NCBI RefSeq assembly: GCF_026652115.1
Contig: NZ_JAPPSQ010000018.1
Span: 25,958 to 89,957, forward strand
Length of the DNA stretch: 64,000 bases
Origin: Algoriphagus sp. PAP.12
GTDB taxonomy: Bacteria; Bacteroidota; Bacteroidia; Cytophagales; Cyclobacteriaceae
Direction: 5' to 3'
Shown here piece after piece: positions 28,294-36,080 of the stretch. Made by a program: the position numbers and the translations under genes. Position 1 is the stretch's first letter. Every line of letters starts with the position of its first letter. The notes under the pieces are model-generated. The model worked only from the letters and a program-made list of their open reading frames with translations. It ran no database searches and was not told the DNA's origin.

Positions 28294-28587
28294 GTGAAAG
28301 GTAGTTACGATAAAGCATTTGAGAACGTCGTCAGACTTCGGGTCATGTCCATTTTGATGGTCAATGATCAGGTAGACTTCAATACGCTGAAGGATCTATT
28401 GGAGGTAACTGATGGCAATCTCGCTTCTCATCTCAAGAACTTGGAAAAACAGGAATACATCCAAGTAGAGAAATCTTTTGTAGGAAGAAAACCAATGACA
28501 AAATATGAGGCTACAGGTGAAGGAAAAACAGCCTTTCAAGCACATTTGGACTTCCTTGAAAATTTGATCAAAGAAAACAAAACTTAA
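28294..28587 (+). CDS. Winged-helix transcriptional regulator
   Basis: The 98-residue protein is a small winged-helix DNA-binding protein of the MarR/ArsR-like type that binds as a dimer. The fold is readable: KAFENVVRLRVMSILMVN, then the HTH (DFNTLKDLLEVTDGNLASHLKNLEKQEYI) and a wing (KSFVGRKPMTKYEATGEG). It starts at the GTG at 28294, two bases after the stop of the upstream gene; a much longer in-frame ORF from 28219 reads through the upstream gene and is an artefact. The same-strand palindromes upstream of 27683 and 28638 fit its likely operators. Such small regulators often accompany creD in Bacteroidota. Confidence 0.85.
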   Translation: MKGSYDKAFENVVRLRVMSILMVNDQVDFNTLKDLLEVTDGNLASHLKNLEKQEYIQVEKSFVGRKPMTKYEATGEGKTAFQAHLDFLENLIKENKT

Positions 28588-28603
28588 AAAAATTTACCCA
28601 TTC

Positions 28604-28625
28604 ACTTTGAAACACAAAGTACTTT
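28604..28625 (+). promoter_or_regulatory. Palindromic operator-like site, copy 2
   Basis: ACTTTG-AAACA-CAAAGT (28604-28620) followed by ACTTT has the same half-sites and the same 5-base spacer as the site at 27656, while the spacer itself differs. It lies 17 bases before the small membrane protein gene at 28638, the first gene downstream of the regulator. Confidence 0.6.
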
Positions 28626-28637
28626 CCAATTAGCAAT

Positions 28638-28964
28638 ATGAAAAATCAACTGAAATCTTTGCTGGGGCTTGAAGCCAAGTCCCTCTTCCTTCCCTCCATT
28701 TTAGGGGCAATTATCCCAACATCCTTACTTATTTTCCTAATGGTCGCCAATTCCGAGTGCTATGAAGTTTGGATGTTTTTTCCATTGCTCATTATCCCAT
28801 TTGGAGGAGCACTAGGAGGTATATTTTTCTACTTAATGGGTTTCCACTGGTTTCCGAAAGGCAACCAAAAACTCATGGCGTTGATTTTTAGCTGCTTCAT
28901 CTACATTTTCATCATTTGGTTTTTCTCGGTCATGGCCTTCAATCTCACCGGACATTGGGATTAA
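28638..28964 (+). CDS. Small membrane protein of the CreD module
   Basis: The 108-residue protein has three transmembrane helices (LFLPSILGAIIPTSLLIFLMV, WMFFPLLIIPFGGALGGIFFYLM, LMALIFSCFIYIFIIWFFSVMAF). No known motif is present. It lies between a winged-helix regulator and creD, with a palindromic operator-like site just upstream, so it is probably co-regulated with creD. Similar small proteins in databases may carry transporter names by homology of position, but I see nothing here that supports transport. Confidence 0.65.
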   Translation: MKNQLKSLLGLEAKSLFLPSILGAIIPTSLLIFLMVANSECYEVWMFFPLLIIPFGGALGGIFFYLMGFHWFPKGNQKLMALIFSCFIYIFIIWFFSVMAFNLTGHWD

Positions 28965-29008
28965 AAAAACTTTAACTAAACCACTTTATACATTTTCAAC
29001 AACAAAAA

Positions 29009-30367
29009 ATGGAAAGACCATCTAACAACTCCGCTTTTAAAAATTTTCAGGATTGGATATCCAATTCCTCAAGCATCAAGCTTTTAGTAATTGGATTCAT
29101 TGTGCTGATTCTCCTCATTCCACAATCTTATACCACCAATCTCATTGTAGAAAGGCAATTTAGACTGGAAGAAGCTGAACATGAGATCCGAGAAAAATGG
29201 TCAAGAGACCAAACCATTACGGGCCCATTTATCAGTTTACCTTATTTTGAATTGAGTGAAATCGAAACTAAGGATGAAAAGAAAGTCATCAAGGAGCTCA
29301 ATACCGCCTATTTCCTACCTGATCAATTGGAAATCAATGGAAACCTGGAAACGGAATCTCTACATAGAGGAATTTTTGATGTCGCAGTCTATACAAATAA
29401 GATAAATTTCTCGGCCAAATTCCTCCCTGTGACATTAGAGAAACTGAACATTCTACCAGAAAATGTACAATGGGATCAAGCTAGTATCCTCATTGGAATT
29501 AGTGATTTAAGAGGAATCAGTGGAGATACTAAACTGCTGGTGAACAATGAAGAATTATCTCCAGAACCTTTCACTGATTTCAAAACCAGTCAAAAAGGAT
29601 TACTTGTCAGTCTGGCTCTAAATCCTGAAAACAATTCTGATTTAATTTTCTCAGGGACCTTGGATATCAAAGGCAGCAAGGATTTCTTCATTGCACCTGT
29701 GGGAAAAACAACCAATCTGAGTCTATCAGGCAATTGGCCCAATCCAAGCTTTCAAGGTGAGTTTTTACCTGAATCCAGAAATATCACAGAAACCGGTTTT
29801 GAAAGTAGTTGGAAGGTTCTTCACTTCAACAGACCTTTTGGACAGGAGTTTATAGGCTCCATCCCCAACTTTGAGTCCAGTACATTCGGACTTTCATTGG
29901 TCAATCCTGCAGATCAATACCAGCAAAGTATCCGCACCACTAAGTATGCATTATTGATTATTGTCTTAAGTTTTCTGTCACTTTTTATGATGGAAATTCT
30001 CACCAAAAAGAGCATTCATCCGGTCCAATACACATTGATAGGCTTTGCCTTGGTTCTCTATTATACTCTACTGATAGCTCTCTCCGAACACATCGGTTTT
30101 GGTCTTGCCTATTTGACAGCGACGATTGCAACTGTAGGATTGCTTGGACTTTATGCCAAAACTCTTTTTCCAAAATTCAAGCAAACAGCCATTTTCACGG
30201 TCATACTTGCTGTATTCTACACCTTCATTTTTGTGATTATAAAGCAACAAGATTTCGCTTTGCTATTGGGAAGTATTGGTCTTTTTGTCGCCCTAGCAAC
30301 CACGATGTATATATCCAGAAAAATCAACTGGAACAATAATTCTCCTGCATTGACGCAGGCATCATAA
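29009..30367 (+). CDS. creD: CreD-family inner-membrane protein
   Basis: The 452-residue product matches the CreD family of inner-membrane proteins linked to envelope integrity and colicin E2 tolerance. An N-terminal helix (LLVIGFIVLILLIPQSYTTN) is followed by a charged segment (EERQFRLEEAEHEIREKWS-like) and the family signature TGPFISLPYFE. A long periplasmic beta-rich domain (res 70-300) and about five C-terminal helices from residue 310 onward complete the fold; the expected NRPFGQ-like block occurs as FNRPFGQEFIG. In Escherichia coli creD is controlled by CreBC; here an unrelated winged-helix regulator sits two genes upstream. The biochemical activity of CreD is not known. Confidence 0.92.
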   Translation: MERPSNNSAFKNFQDWISNSSSIKLLVIGFIVLILLIPQSYTTNLIVERQFRLEEAEHEIREKWSRDQTITGPFISLPYFELSEIETKDEKKVIKELNTAYFLPDQLEINGNLETESLHRGIFDVAVYTNKINFSAKFLPVTLEKLNILPENVQWDQASILIGISDLRGISGDTKLLVNNEELSPEPFTDFKTSQKGLLVSLALNPENNSDLIFSGTLDIKGSKDFFIAPVGKTTNLSLSGNWPNPSFQGEFLPESRNITETGFESSWKVLHFNRPFGQEFIGSIPNFESSTFGLSLVNPADQYQQSIRTTKYALLIIVLSFLSLFMMEILTKKSIHPVQYTLIGFALVLYYTLLIALSEHIGFGLAYLTATIATVGLLGLYAKTLFPKFKQTAIFTVILAVFYTFIFVIIKQQDFALLLGSIGLFVALATTMYISRKINWNNNSPALTQAS

Positions 30368-30403
30368 AAACCAATTCGTTAAATTACTCTAACACTCAAT
30401 AAT

Positions 30404-31651
30404 ATGAAAGATCAAATCCTTTCCCACTTAAATTCTCCCTCCGAGTTGGAAAAACTCTATCGAAAAAATAGAGGCAGTTTTAAAACTGCCTTTACCGAAC
30501 TTTTCCCTCAGATTCAGTCAAGCAATTCAGTATTGGCAAATGTTTGGAACGAGCGTCTAAACTATGAATCAGACGGCATTTCTTGGGGCACCAGAAAAGA
30601 ATTCACATTTATAATCATCATTGCTTTGTTGGCCGGACTAATAGCCAAAATCCCAGAATTATTCTCTATCGACGAAGAATTCTTTTACCCTAGGAATATT
30701 GGCTTTATCGTTTTCCCCGGACTTGGGGCATTCTTCGCTTGGAGAAATCAACTAACCCAGCGAAAAGTCTTGATATTAGGACTTGTTACGATCTTGACAT
30801 GGATTTATGTCAACCTCCTTCCTAATAACAAAGAAAGTGACACCTTGATTTTGGCCTGTATTCACCTTCCTCTTCTTCTATGGGGAGTTTTAGGAGCTTC
30901 TTTCTCGGGCAATGATTGGTTAAATCTCAAAAATCGATTGGCTTATTTGAGATTCAATGGTGACGCCATCGTCATGGGAGCTGTATTAGTTCTTTCCGGA
31001 ATGGCATTGACTGGTTTGACTATTGGGCTTTTTGAATTGATAGGATTAAATATCGTCGAATTCTACACCAAGTACATCCTTATTTTCGGAGCAGCTGCAA
31101 TTCCACCGCTTGCTACTTTCTTGACACAAACAAACCCTCAATTAGTCAATAAAGTCTCGCCTGTGATTGCTAAAATCTTCAGCCCCTTAGTGCTTGTGAT
31201 GCTGATCATTTATCTCTTTGCAATCATTTTTACGGGAAAAGACCCCTACAATGACAGGGAATTCCTTTTGATGTTCAACTTGCTTTTAGTGGGTGTAATG
31301 GCTTTGATTTTCTTCTCCATTGCAGAAAACTCTGATAAAAATAAAAGTTCAGGCAATTGGATTCTATTAGCCCTATCCCTAGTAACCATTATCGTCAATG
31401 GAATCGCCCTTTCCGCCATTATTTTTAGGATATCAGAGTGGGGAATCACGCCAAACAGGTTAGCTGTTTTGGGAGTGAATATCCTCATGCTAATTCACTT
31501 GTTGATTGTATCAAGGTCCTTATTTGGGGTAGTTAGCAAGAAATTAGAAGTCGAAAAAGTAGGGATTTCAATCGCTTCCTATCTTCCGATTTATTTCATC
31601 TGGACTTTGGTGATTATTTTCTTATTCCCGATTCTATTTGGATTTAAATAA
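30404..31651 (+). CDS. DUF4153-type polytopic membrane protein
   Basis: The 415-residue protein has a 70-residue soluble N-terminus (with LYRKNRGSFKTAFTELFPQI) and then about ten transmembrane helices. The overall pattern, including WGTRKEFTFIIIIALLAGLIAKIPELF and FPGLGAFFAWRN, fits the DUF4153 family of uncharacterised membrane proteins. It starts 36 bases after creD and ends at a very strong palindromic terminator, so it closes the CreD module. No function is known for the family. Confidence 0.78.
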   Translation: MKDQILSHLNSPSELEKLYRKNRGSFKTAFTELFPQIQSSNSVLANVWNERLNYESDGISWGTRKEFTFIIIIALLAGLIAKIPELFSIDEEFFYPRNIGFIVFPGLGAFFAWRNQLTQRKVLILGLVTILTWIYVNLLPNNKESDTLILACIHLPLLLWGVLGASFSGNDWLNLKNRLAYLRFNGDAIVMGAVLVLSGMALTGLTIGLFELIGLNIVEFYTKYILIFGAAAIPPLATFLTQTNPQLVNKVSPVIAKIFSPLVLVMLIIYLFAIIFTGKDPYNDREFLLMFNLLLVGVMALIFFSIAENSDKNKSSGNWILLALSLVTIIVNGIALSAIIFRISEWGITPNRLAVLGVNILMLIHLLIVSRSLFGVVSKKLEVEKVGISIASYLPIYFIWTLVIIFLFPILFGFK

Positions 31652-31680
31652 AGAGAGGTGGGGATCCCCACCTGTCTTTA
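31651..31680. terminator. Perfect-palindrome bidirectional terminator
   Basis: The 18-base perfect palindrome aggtggggatccccacct (31656-31673), extended by matching aaaga/tcttt flanks, lies between convergent stop codons and has A- and T-rich flanks on both sides. It closes the CreD module and the reductase gene. Confidence 0.85.
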
Positions 31681-32343
31681 TTTTTCAAAAACAATTTCTT
31701 CCAGTTCCGCTCCTAATTTCTCTAAGTCCTTTTTCACCGATTCAATCATTGGCTCTGGTCCACAGACATAAAATTTCTGTTTGAAATCCGAAATATGTTT
31801 CTCCAGAAACTCTTTATCAATTCTTCCATATTCATGACCTTCTTTCTTTTCTTGATCTAAAATCGATATAAAATCACTTCCCAATTCCTGACGAAACCAG
31901 TTCTCCATAATCACGTCTTTAGATGTTTTATTAGCAAAAATCAGCTGATTTCCTTTCAGCTTTCCATTTGCTTTTTGAGATTTTAGAATTGAAATAAAAG
32001 GCGTAACACCTGCTCCACCAGCTAAAAACACACCTTTCCCCTTATACTCAATTGCTCCCCAAGATTCATCGATCAAAAGATGATCGCCACGTTTCAAATG
32101 ATCTATTTGATTGGTTACACCATCATGATTCCGATAAGATTTTATTACAAATTCCAAATGATCATCTTCTGGCAGTGAGGTAAATGTAAAAGGTCTTTTT
32201 TCCTCTCTCCATCCTTCTTTATCAATCGAAACTTCAGTAGCCTGTCCAGGTACAAAAGTGTAACCTGAAGGTTTTTCCACTTTAAATCGGTTAACATCGT
32301 GTGTAAGGGTCTGAATATTTACTATTTCTACTTTCATCATCAT
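31678..32343 (-). CDS. FAD/NAD(P)H-dependent flavodoxin/ferredoxin-reductase-like protein
   Basis: The 221-residue oxidoreductase has the two-domain ferredoxin-reductase fold: a FAD-binding barrel with RPFTFTS (res 50-56) and an NAD(P)-binding domain with GGAGVTPF (109-116) and the C-terminal YVCGPEPM (192-199). No 2Fe-2S domain is attached, so electrons must go to a separate acceptor such as a flavodoxin, ferredoxin or globin. Three consecutive Met codons leave the exact start uncertain by six bases. It stands alone, with no obvious redox partner next to it, and ends in the strong palindromic terminator. Confidence 0.87.
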   Translation of the reverse strand: MMMKVEIVNIQTLTHDVNRFKVEKPSGYTFVPGQATEVSIDKEGWREEKRPFTFTSLPEDDHLEFVIKSYRNHDGVTNQIDHLKRGDHLLIDESWGAIEYKGKGVFLAGGAGVTPFISILKSQKANGKLKGNQLIFANKTSKDVIMENWFRQELGSDFISILDQEKKEGHEYGRIDKEFLEKHISDFKQKFYVCGPEPMIESVKKDLEKLGAELEEIVFEK

Positions 32344-32677
32344 TCATTTTGTTTAGTTAATTATAAACTCTACCCCCTAATCAAACCAAAGTCCAAGCCA
32401 AGGTCATTCTATTGATTTATAAATCCATTTCGCCTATAAAACAGCCAAATCACCTCAATTTCAAACTCAAACAGCAATCCTGATACTTTAAAATAAATTG
32501 ACCTTCTACAGTATGTGAAATCACTTCCCCATTATACGAATGGTAGGGAGAGTTTATTTGAAAAGACCCATTATATATTGAATCAATCCTCCAGAAAATT
32601 CCATACATTCATGGACCAATTTTCTAAAAAGTAATAGGAATTGGATATCTTTCAAGCTCAAAAAACCAGTTTACCCT
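32344..32677. other. Gene-free divergent intergenic region
   Basis: These 334 AT-rich bases separate divergent genes and should hold promoters for the reductase (minus) and the isomerase-like lipoprotein (plus). A possible -7-like TATCTTTC lies near 32647. No RNA gene or strong hairpin is visible. Confidence 0.5.
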
Positions 32678-33586
32678 ATGAAAAAAATCAGCTTAAACCT
32701 CGCTTTAGTTCTTTCCTTGATGATTGGACTAAATGCCTGTGGAAACAAACCCGCAGAAACTGTCGAGGTAGTAGAAGAAGTAAGTGTTGAGCCTTCAAAT
32801 TTTGGCGGTCTGGCACTTTATACTGTAAGAGACTCAATGGCAAGTGATCCAAAAGGAACACTTCAGGCTGTTGCCGATGCTGGATATGCCTATGTTGAAG
32901 CCGCGAACTATGCAGATGGTAAGTTTTATGGCATGACACCAACTGAGTTCAAAGACTATCTAGCTTCCCTTGGATTGACTGCTAAAAGTGCTCACATGGG
33001 CATGGTCAATATGGAAAATGCTGATCAGTTAATCGCTGATGTAAAAGCTGCAGGCATAGAATATTTTGTAATTCCTGTTCCACCAATGGGCATGTTTACA
33101 TTCAATCAAGAAACGAGATCCATGGGGCTAAAAGGCAAACCAGAAGATTTGGTAAGCATCATGGATTCTTTGGGTGAGAAATGTAATGCTGCCGGCATCA
33201 AATTATTATACCATAACCATGATTTCGAATTCAAAGCTTTGGAAGACGGTACAGTCATCGAAGACTTGCTTTTGGAAAAGTGTAATCCTGAGTTTGTTAA
33301 CTTCCAAATGGACCTATTTTGGGTAACCAAAGCTGGAGTTGATCCATTGACATACTTTGAAAAATATCCAGGAAGATTCAAAGCTTGGCATGTGAAAGAC
33401 ATGAACGACGAAGGCAACTTTGCACCAGTTGGAACTGGAACAATTGATTTTGCAAGAATCTTGGCTGAAAAAGACAAATCAGGAATGATTTTCTACCTAG
33501 TTGAGCAAGACAACACTTTTGGTGTAGATCCGATGGAAGCTATTAAAACTTCTCATGCTGGACTAGAAAAATTCGGTTTCAAATAA
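32678..33586 (+). CDS. Sugar phosphate isomerase/epimerase-like lipoprotein
   Basis: This 302-residue TIM-barrel protein belongs to the xylose-isomerase-like / AP-endonuclease-2 superfamily. Its N-terminus is a lipoprotein signal (MKKISLNLALVLSLMIGLNA-C21), so it is anchored in the periplasm or outer membrane. The barrel begins at GGLALYTVRDSM; metal-site regions are visible as LLYHNHDFEF, QMDLFWVTKAG, WHVKDM and GTGTIDF. Substrate cannot be assigned; exported members of this family in Bacteroidota are often near glycan or inositol genes, but here the neighbours are a reductase and an amino-acid symporter. A hairpin terminator follows. Confidence 0.85.
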   Translation: MKKISLNLALVLSLMIGLNACGNKPAETVEVVEEVSVEPSNFGGLALYTVRDSMASDPKGTLQAVADAGYAYVEAANYADGKFYGMTPTEFKDYLASLGLTAKSAHMGMVNMENADQLIADVKAAGIEYFVIPVPPMGMFTFNQETRSMGLKGKPEDLVSIMDSLGEKCNAAGIKLLYHNHDFEFKALEDGTVIEDLLLEKCNPEFVNFQMDLFWVTKAGVDPLTYFEKYPGRFKAWHVKDMNDEGNFAPVGTGTIDFARILAEKDKSGMIFYLVEQDNTFGVDPMEAIKTSHAGLEKFGFK

Positions 33587-33605
33587 GAATCCCCAACAAA
33601 ATTTC

Positions 33606-33645
33606 AAAACCACAATTCTTCTCAGGGTTGTGGTTTTCTTTTTTC
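33606..33645 (+). terminator. Hairpin terminator after the isomerase-like gene
   Basis: A ten-base stem (aaaaccacaa / ttgtggtttt, arms 33606-33615 and 33628-33637) is followed by cttttttc. Confidence 0.85.
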
Positions 33646-33715
33646 AAAAATGCTTTGAACCACTTCTTTTTGATTTAATTCAAAATATTGAATATCTGCA
33701 TTAAAAAACACCCAT

Positions 33716-33760
33716 TTATGCTAAAAAAATATGCATAATCCATTCAAGCCTATATCTTTG
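33716..33760 (+). promoter_or_regulatory. Putative promoter with inverted repeat upstream of the alanine symporter
   Basis: TATCTTTG at 33753-33760 matches the Bacteroidota -7 consensus TAnnTTTG. About 15 bases upstream sits an inverted repeat TTATGC-N11-GCATAA (33716-33738), covering the expected -33 zone, where no TTG is seen; this may be a regulator site. The start codon follows 79 bases after the -7 element. Confidence 0.45.
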
Positions 33761-33839
33761 GACGCTTCAACGGGAAATTTCTCAAGCAAGCAAAAAAAGC
33801 ATATCCTGAGTTCCCACAAATACACAGAATATTTAGCCC

Positions 33840-35255
33840 ATGGAGCAAATTATTTACACAATTAATGACCTAGTCTGGAGTAATGCACTGATTATCCTTT
33901 GCCTTGGAGCGGGGATTTATTTTTCGGTGGTCACGAAGCTAGTTCAACTTAGATATTTCAAAGAAATGATTTCACTCCTTTTTTCAGGTAAATCCTCGGA
34001 AAAAGGAGTTTCTTCTTTTCAGGCATTCGCATTAGCCCTTTCTGGAAGAATCGGGACAGGTAACATCGCTGGTGTAGCAACTGCTATCGGAATGGGTGGA
34101 CCGGGATCCATTTTCTGGATGTGGGTTATTGCTTTCCTAGGTTCGGCTTCAGCCTATATTGAAGCTACCTTGGGTCAGATTTTCAAAGAAGTAAAAGATG
34201 GCCAATATCGAGGTGGTCCTGCTTACTATATCGAAAAAGGACTTGGCGTAAAATGGTACGCTATGCTTTTTGCCTTTGTAACCATGGGAAGTATGGCCTT
34301 CCTACTTCCTGGTGTTCAGAGTAACAGTATTGCTTTGAGTGTCAACAATGCATTTGATATCCCTGTTGAATATACAGGAGGGTTTGTTTGCCTTCTTTTG
34401 GCATTGATCATTTTTGGGGGAATCAAACGAATCGGGAAAGTTGCCGAGATCGTGGTTCCTTTTATGGCAATCGGATATGTATTGCTTGCCACCATCATTT
34501 TAGCAATGAACATTGGTGAAATCCCGGACATGTTTAAGCTCATCATCAATTCAGCTTTCAACCTAGAAGCTGCATTTTCTGGGGTATTCGGTTCAGCAAT
34601 CGCCTGGGGAGTAAAAAGAGGAATCTACTCCAATGAAGCCGGCCAAGGTACTGCTCCTCATGCTGCAGCTGCTGCTGAAGTAAGCCACCCGGCGAAGCAA
34701 GGATTGGTACAGGCTTTCTCTGTATACATTGATACGTTGTTTGTATGTACTGCCACCGCATTTATGATTCTTTTCACTGGTCAATACAATGTAGTAGATC
34801 CCAATGGAGGCTTTATTGTAGAAAATCTCCCGGGAGTCAGCATAGGACCGGAATATACACAGAGTGCGATCGCAACCCATTTCCCTACCATTGGAGCAGG
34901 GTTCGTGGCAGTCGCCTTGATGTTCTTTTCTTTTACAACCATCATGGCCTACTACTACATTGCTGAAACCAATCTTAGCTATCTCCAAAAAGACAATCAA
35001 AAGCATTGGCAGGTGAATATTCTTAGAGTAGTCATCCTTATTGCCACATTCTATGGATCGATTCGAACTGCTGAACTAGCTTGGACTTTTGGTGATATCG
35101 GTGTCGGACTTATGGCTTGGCTAAATATGATTGCTATTCTCCTATTGAGAAAACCAGCCTTGGATGCTTTGAAAGATTTCGCAAAACAACGGAAAGCAGG
35201 AAAAGATCCTGATTACGACTTCGAAGCCATGAAAAAGCACTATACAAAAGGGTAA
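33840..35255 (+). CDS. Sodium:alanine symporter family protein
   Basis: The 471-residue protein is a member of the AGCS family, which imports alanine or glycine with sodium. Conserved blocks are SGRIGTGNIAGVATAIGMGGPGS (split here as the family helix 2 region, res 62-84), ASAYIEATLGQIFKE and SNEAGQGTAPHAAAAAEVSHP. About eleven transmembrane helices are visible. The C-terminal tail is basic and cytoplasmic. A promoter-like -7 element and an inverted repeat lie upstream, and a hairpin shared with the convergent PP-loop ATPase gene lies downstream. Alanine versus glycine preference cannot be decided. Confidence 0.93.
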   Translation: MEQIIYTINDLVWSNALIILCLGAGIYFSVVTKLVQLRYFKEMISLLFSGKSSEKGVSSFQAFALALSGRIGTGNIAGVATAIGMGGPGSIFWMWVIAFLGSASAYIEATLGQIFKEVKDGQYRGGPAYYIEKGLGVKWYAMLFAFVTMGSMAFLLPGVQSNSIALSVNNAFDIPVEYTGGFVCLLLALIIFGGIKRIGKVAEIVVPFMAIGYVLLATIILAMNIGEIPDMFKLIINSAFNLEAAFSGVFGSAIAWGVKRGIYSNEAGQGTAPHAAAAAEVSHPAKQGLVQAFSVYIDTLFVCTATAFMILFTGQYNVVDPNGGFIVENLPGVSIGPEYTQSAIATHFPTIGAGFVAVALMFFSFTTIMAYYYIAETNLSYLQKDNQKHWQVNILRVVILIATFYGSIRTAELAWTFGDIGVGLMAWLNMIAILLLRKPALDALKDFAKQRKAGKDPDYDFEAMKKHYTKG

Positions 35256-35263
35256 CACTTTCT

Positions 35264-35296
35264 AAAGCCTAGCAGATGAAATGCTAGGCTTTTTTA
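35264..35296. terminator. Bidirectional hairpin terminator
   Basis: An eleven-base stem (aaagcctagca / tgctaggcttt, arms 35264-35274 and 35282-35292) with T-run after it overlaps the 3' end of the convergent gene. Confidence 0.85.
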
Positions 35297-36009
35297 ATAT
35301 CCGCAAACCAGAAATGCTTCTTCCCTTTTTCTCCATTATCCAATACAATATCATAACTTTTTTGGGTAATCTCTCCTACCAAAACCTCAATTGGAGACTG
35401 AAAAATTGGACCTGCATAACAATAGGAATGGAACTCACCGTTTTCTCCACAGGGATCGACTCTCGCATTCAGATCGTTTAAAAACTCATTAGAAATTGAA
35501 TTCCCAATCCATTTTTTTGAAATCAAATCCGAGTCTGCAGCGCAAATTTTGGTTTCGAAACCATTTGAAAAAAAGCCTTCAATCAATTCTCTAGTATCCT
35601 TTTTCCAAAGTGGAAAAACACCCAAAAATCCTCTTTGAGCTAATTTTTCCTCTCGATAATCCCGAAGGTCTTCTAATAAAATATCTCCATATCCAATATG
35701 TTTGATACCGGCATCTTCGAGTTCGTTCAAATAGACATTGATTGTTTTTTCATAAGCCGTATTATCCCCACTAGCTGGGTAATAAAGTTTATCCAAAGGC
35801 AGACCTATTGACTCCGCCTGCTTTTCAATCAATTCTTCTGGTATCCCATGCATTCCCACACGCCTTGTCTCCTCACCAAAAGTTGTATGAAGTCGGACTA
35901 CCTGATACTCATCACTTTTTATCAATTCCCAAAGAGCCATCGCACTATCCTTCCCTCCCGACCAACTCATGGACACTGGAATCATTCCATCATTTCTTTT
36001 TAAATCCAT
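35284..36009 (-). CDS. PP-loop ATPase of the diphthine-ammonia ligase (Dph6) family
   Basis: The 241-residue protein has the PP-loop SGGKDS (res 17-22) and the family blocks LHTTFGEETRRVGMHGIP and ADSDLISKKWIGNSISNEFLNDL. In eukaryotes and archaea the family amidates diphthine on elongation factor 2. Bacteria lack diphthamide, so the bacterial substrate is unknown and may be a related amidation or thiolation. The ATG at 36009 is chosen over a TTG two codons upstream. The stop codon lies in the hairpin shared with the sodium:alanine symporter gene. A terminator of the preceding gene lies 25 bases upstream, so this is a single-gene unit. Confidence 0.82.
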   Translation of the reverse strand: MDLKRNDGMIPVSMSWSGGKDSAMALWELIKSDEYQVVRLHTTFGEETRRVGMHGIPEELIEKQAESIGLPLDKLYYPASGDNTAYEKTINVYLNELEDAGIKHIGYGDILLEDLRDYREEKLAQRGFLGVFPLWKKDTRELIEGFFSNGFETKICAADSDLISKKWIGNSISNEFLNDLNARVDPCGENGEFHSYCYAGPIFQSPIEVLVGEITQKSYDIVLDNGEKGKKHFWFADIKKA

Positions 36010-36033
36010 CCTCAAAACTATCTAAAACGCATG

Positions 36034-36064
36034 AAAAAAGCCCCCTTTTCAAAAAAGAGGGCTT
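36034..36064 (-). terminator. Hairpin terminator, minus strand
   Basis: Read on the minus strand, aagccctctt, a short loop and aagggggctt (one G-T or mismatch) are followed by six T. It terminates the 500-residue gene and precedes the PP-loop ATPase gene. Confidence 0.75.
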
Positions 36065-36080
36065 GTCACTCGGGGCGATA

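Noticed and set aside
28638..28964. Potassium transporter (KefB-like) name for the 108-residue membrane protein
   Set aside because: Three short helices without any ion-transport motif do not support that name.
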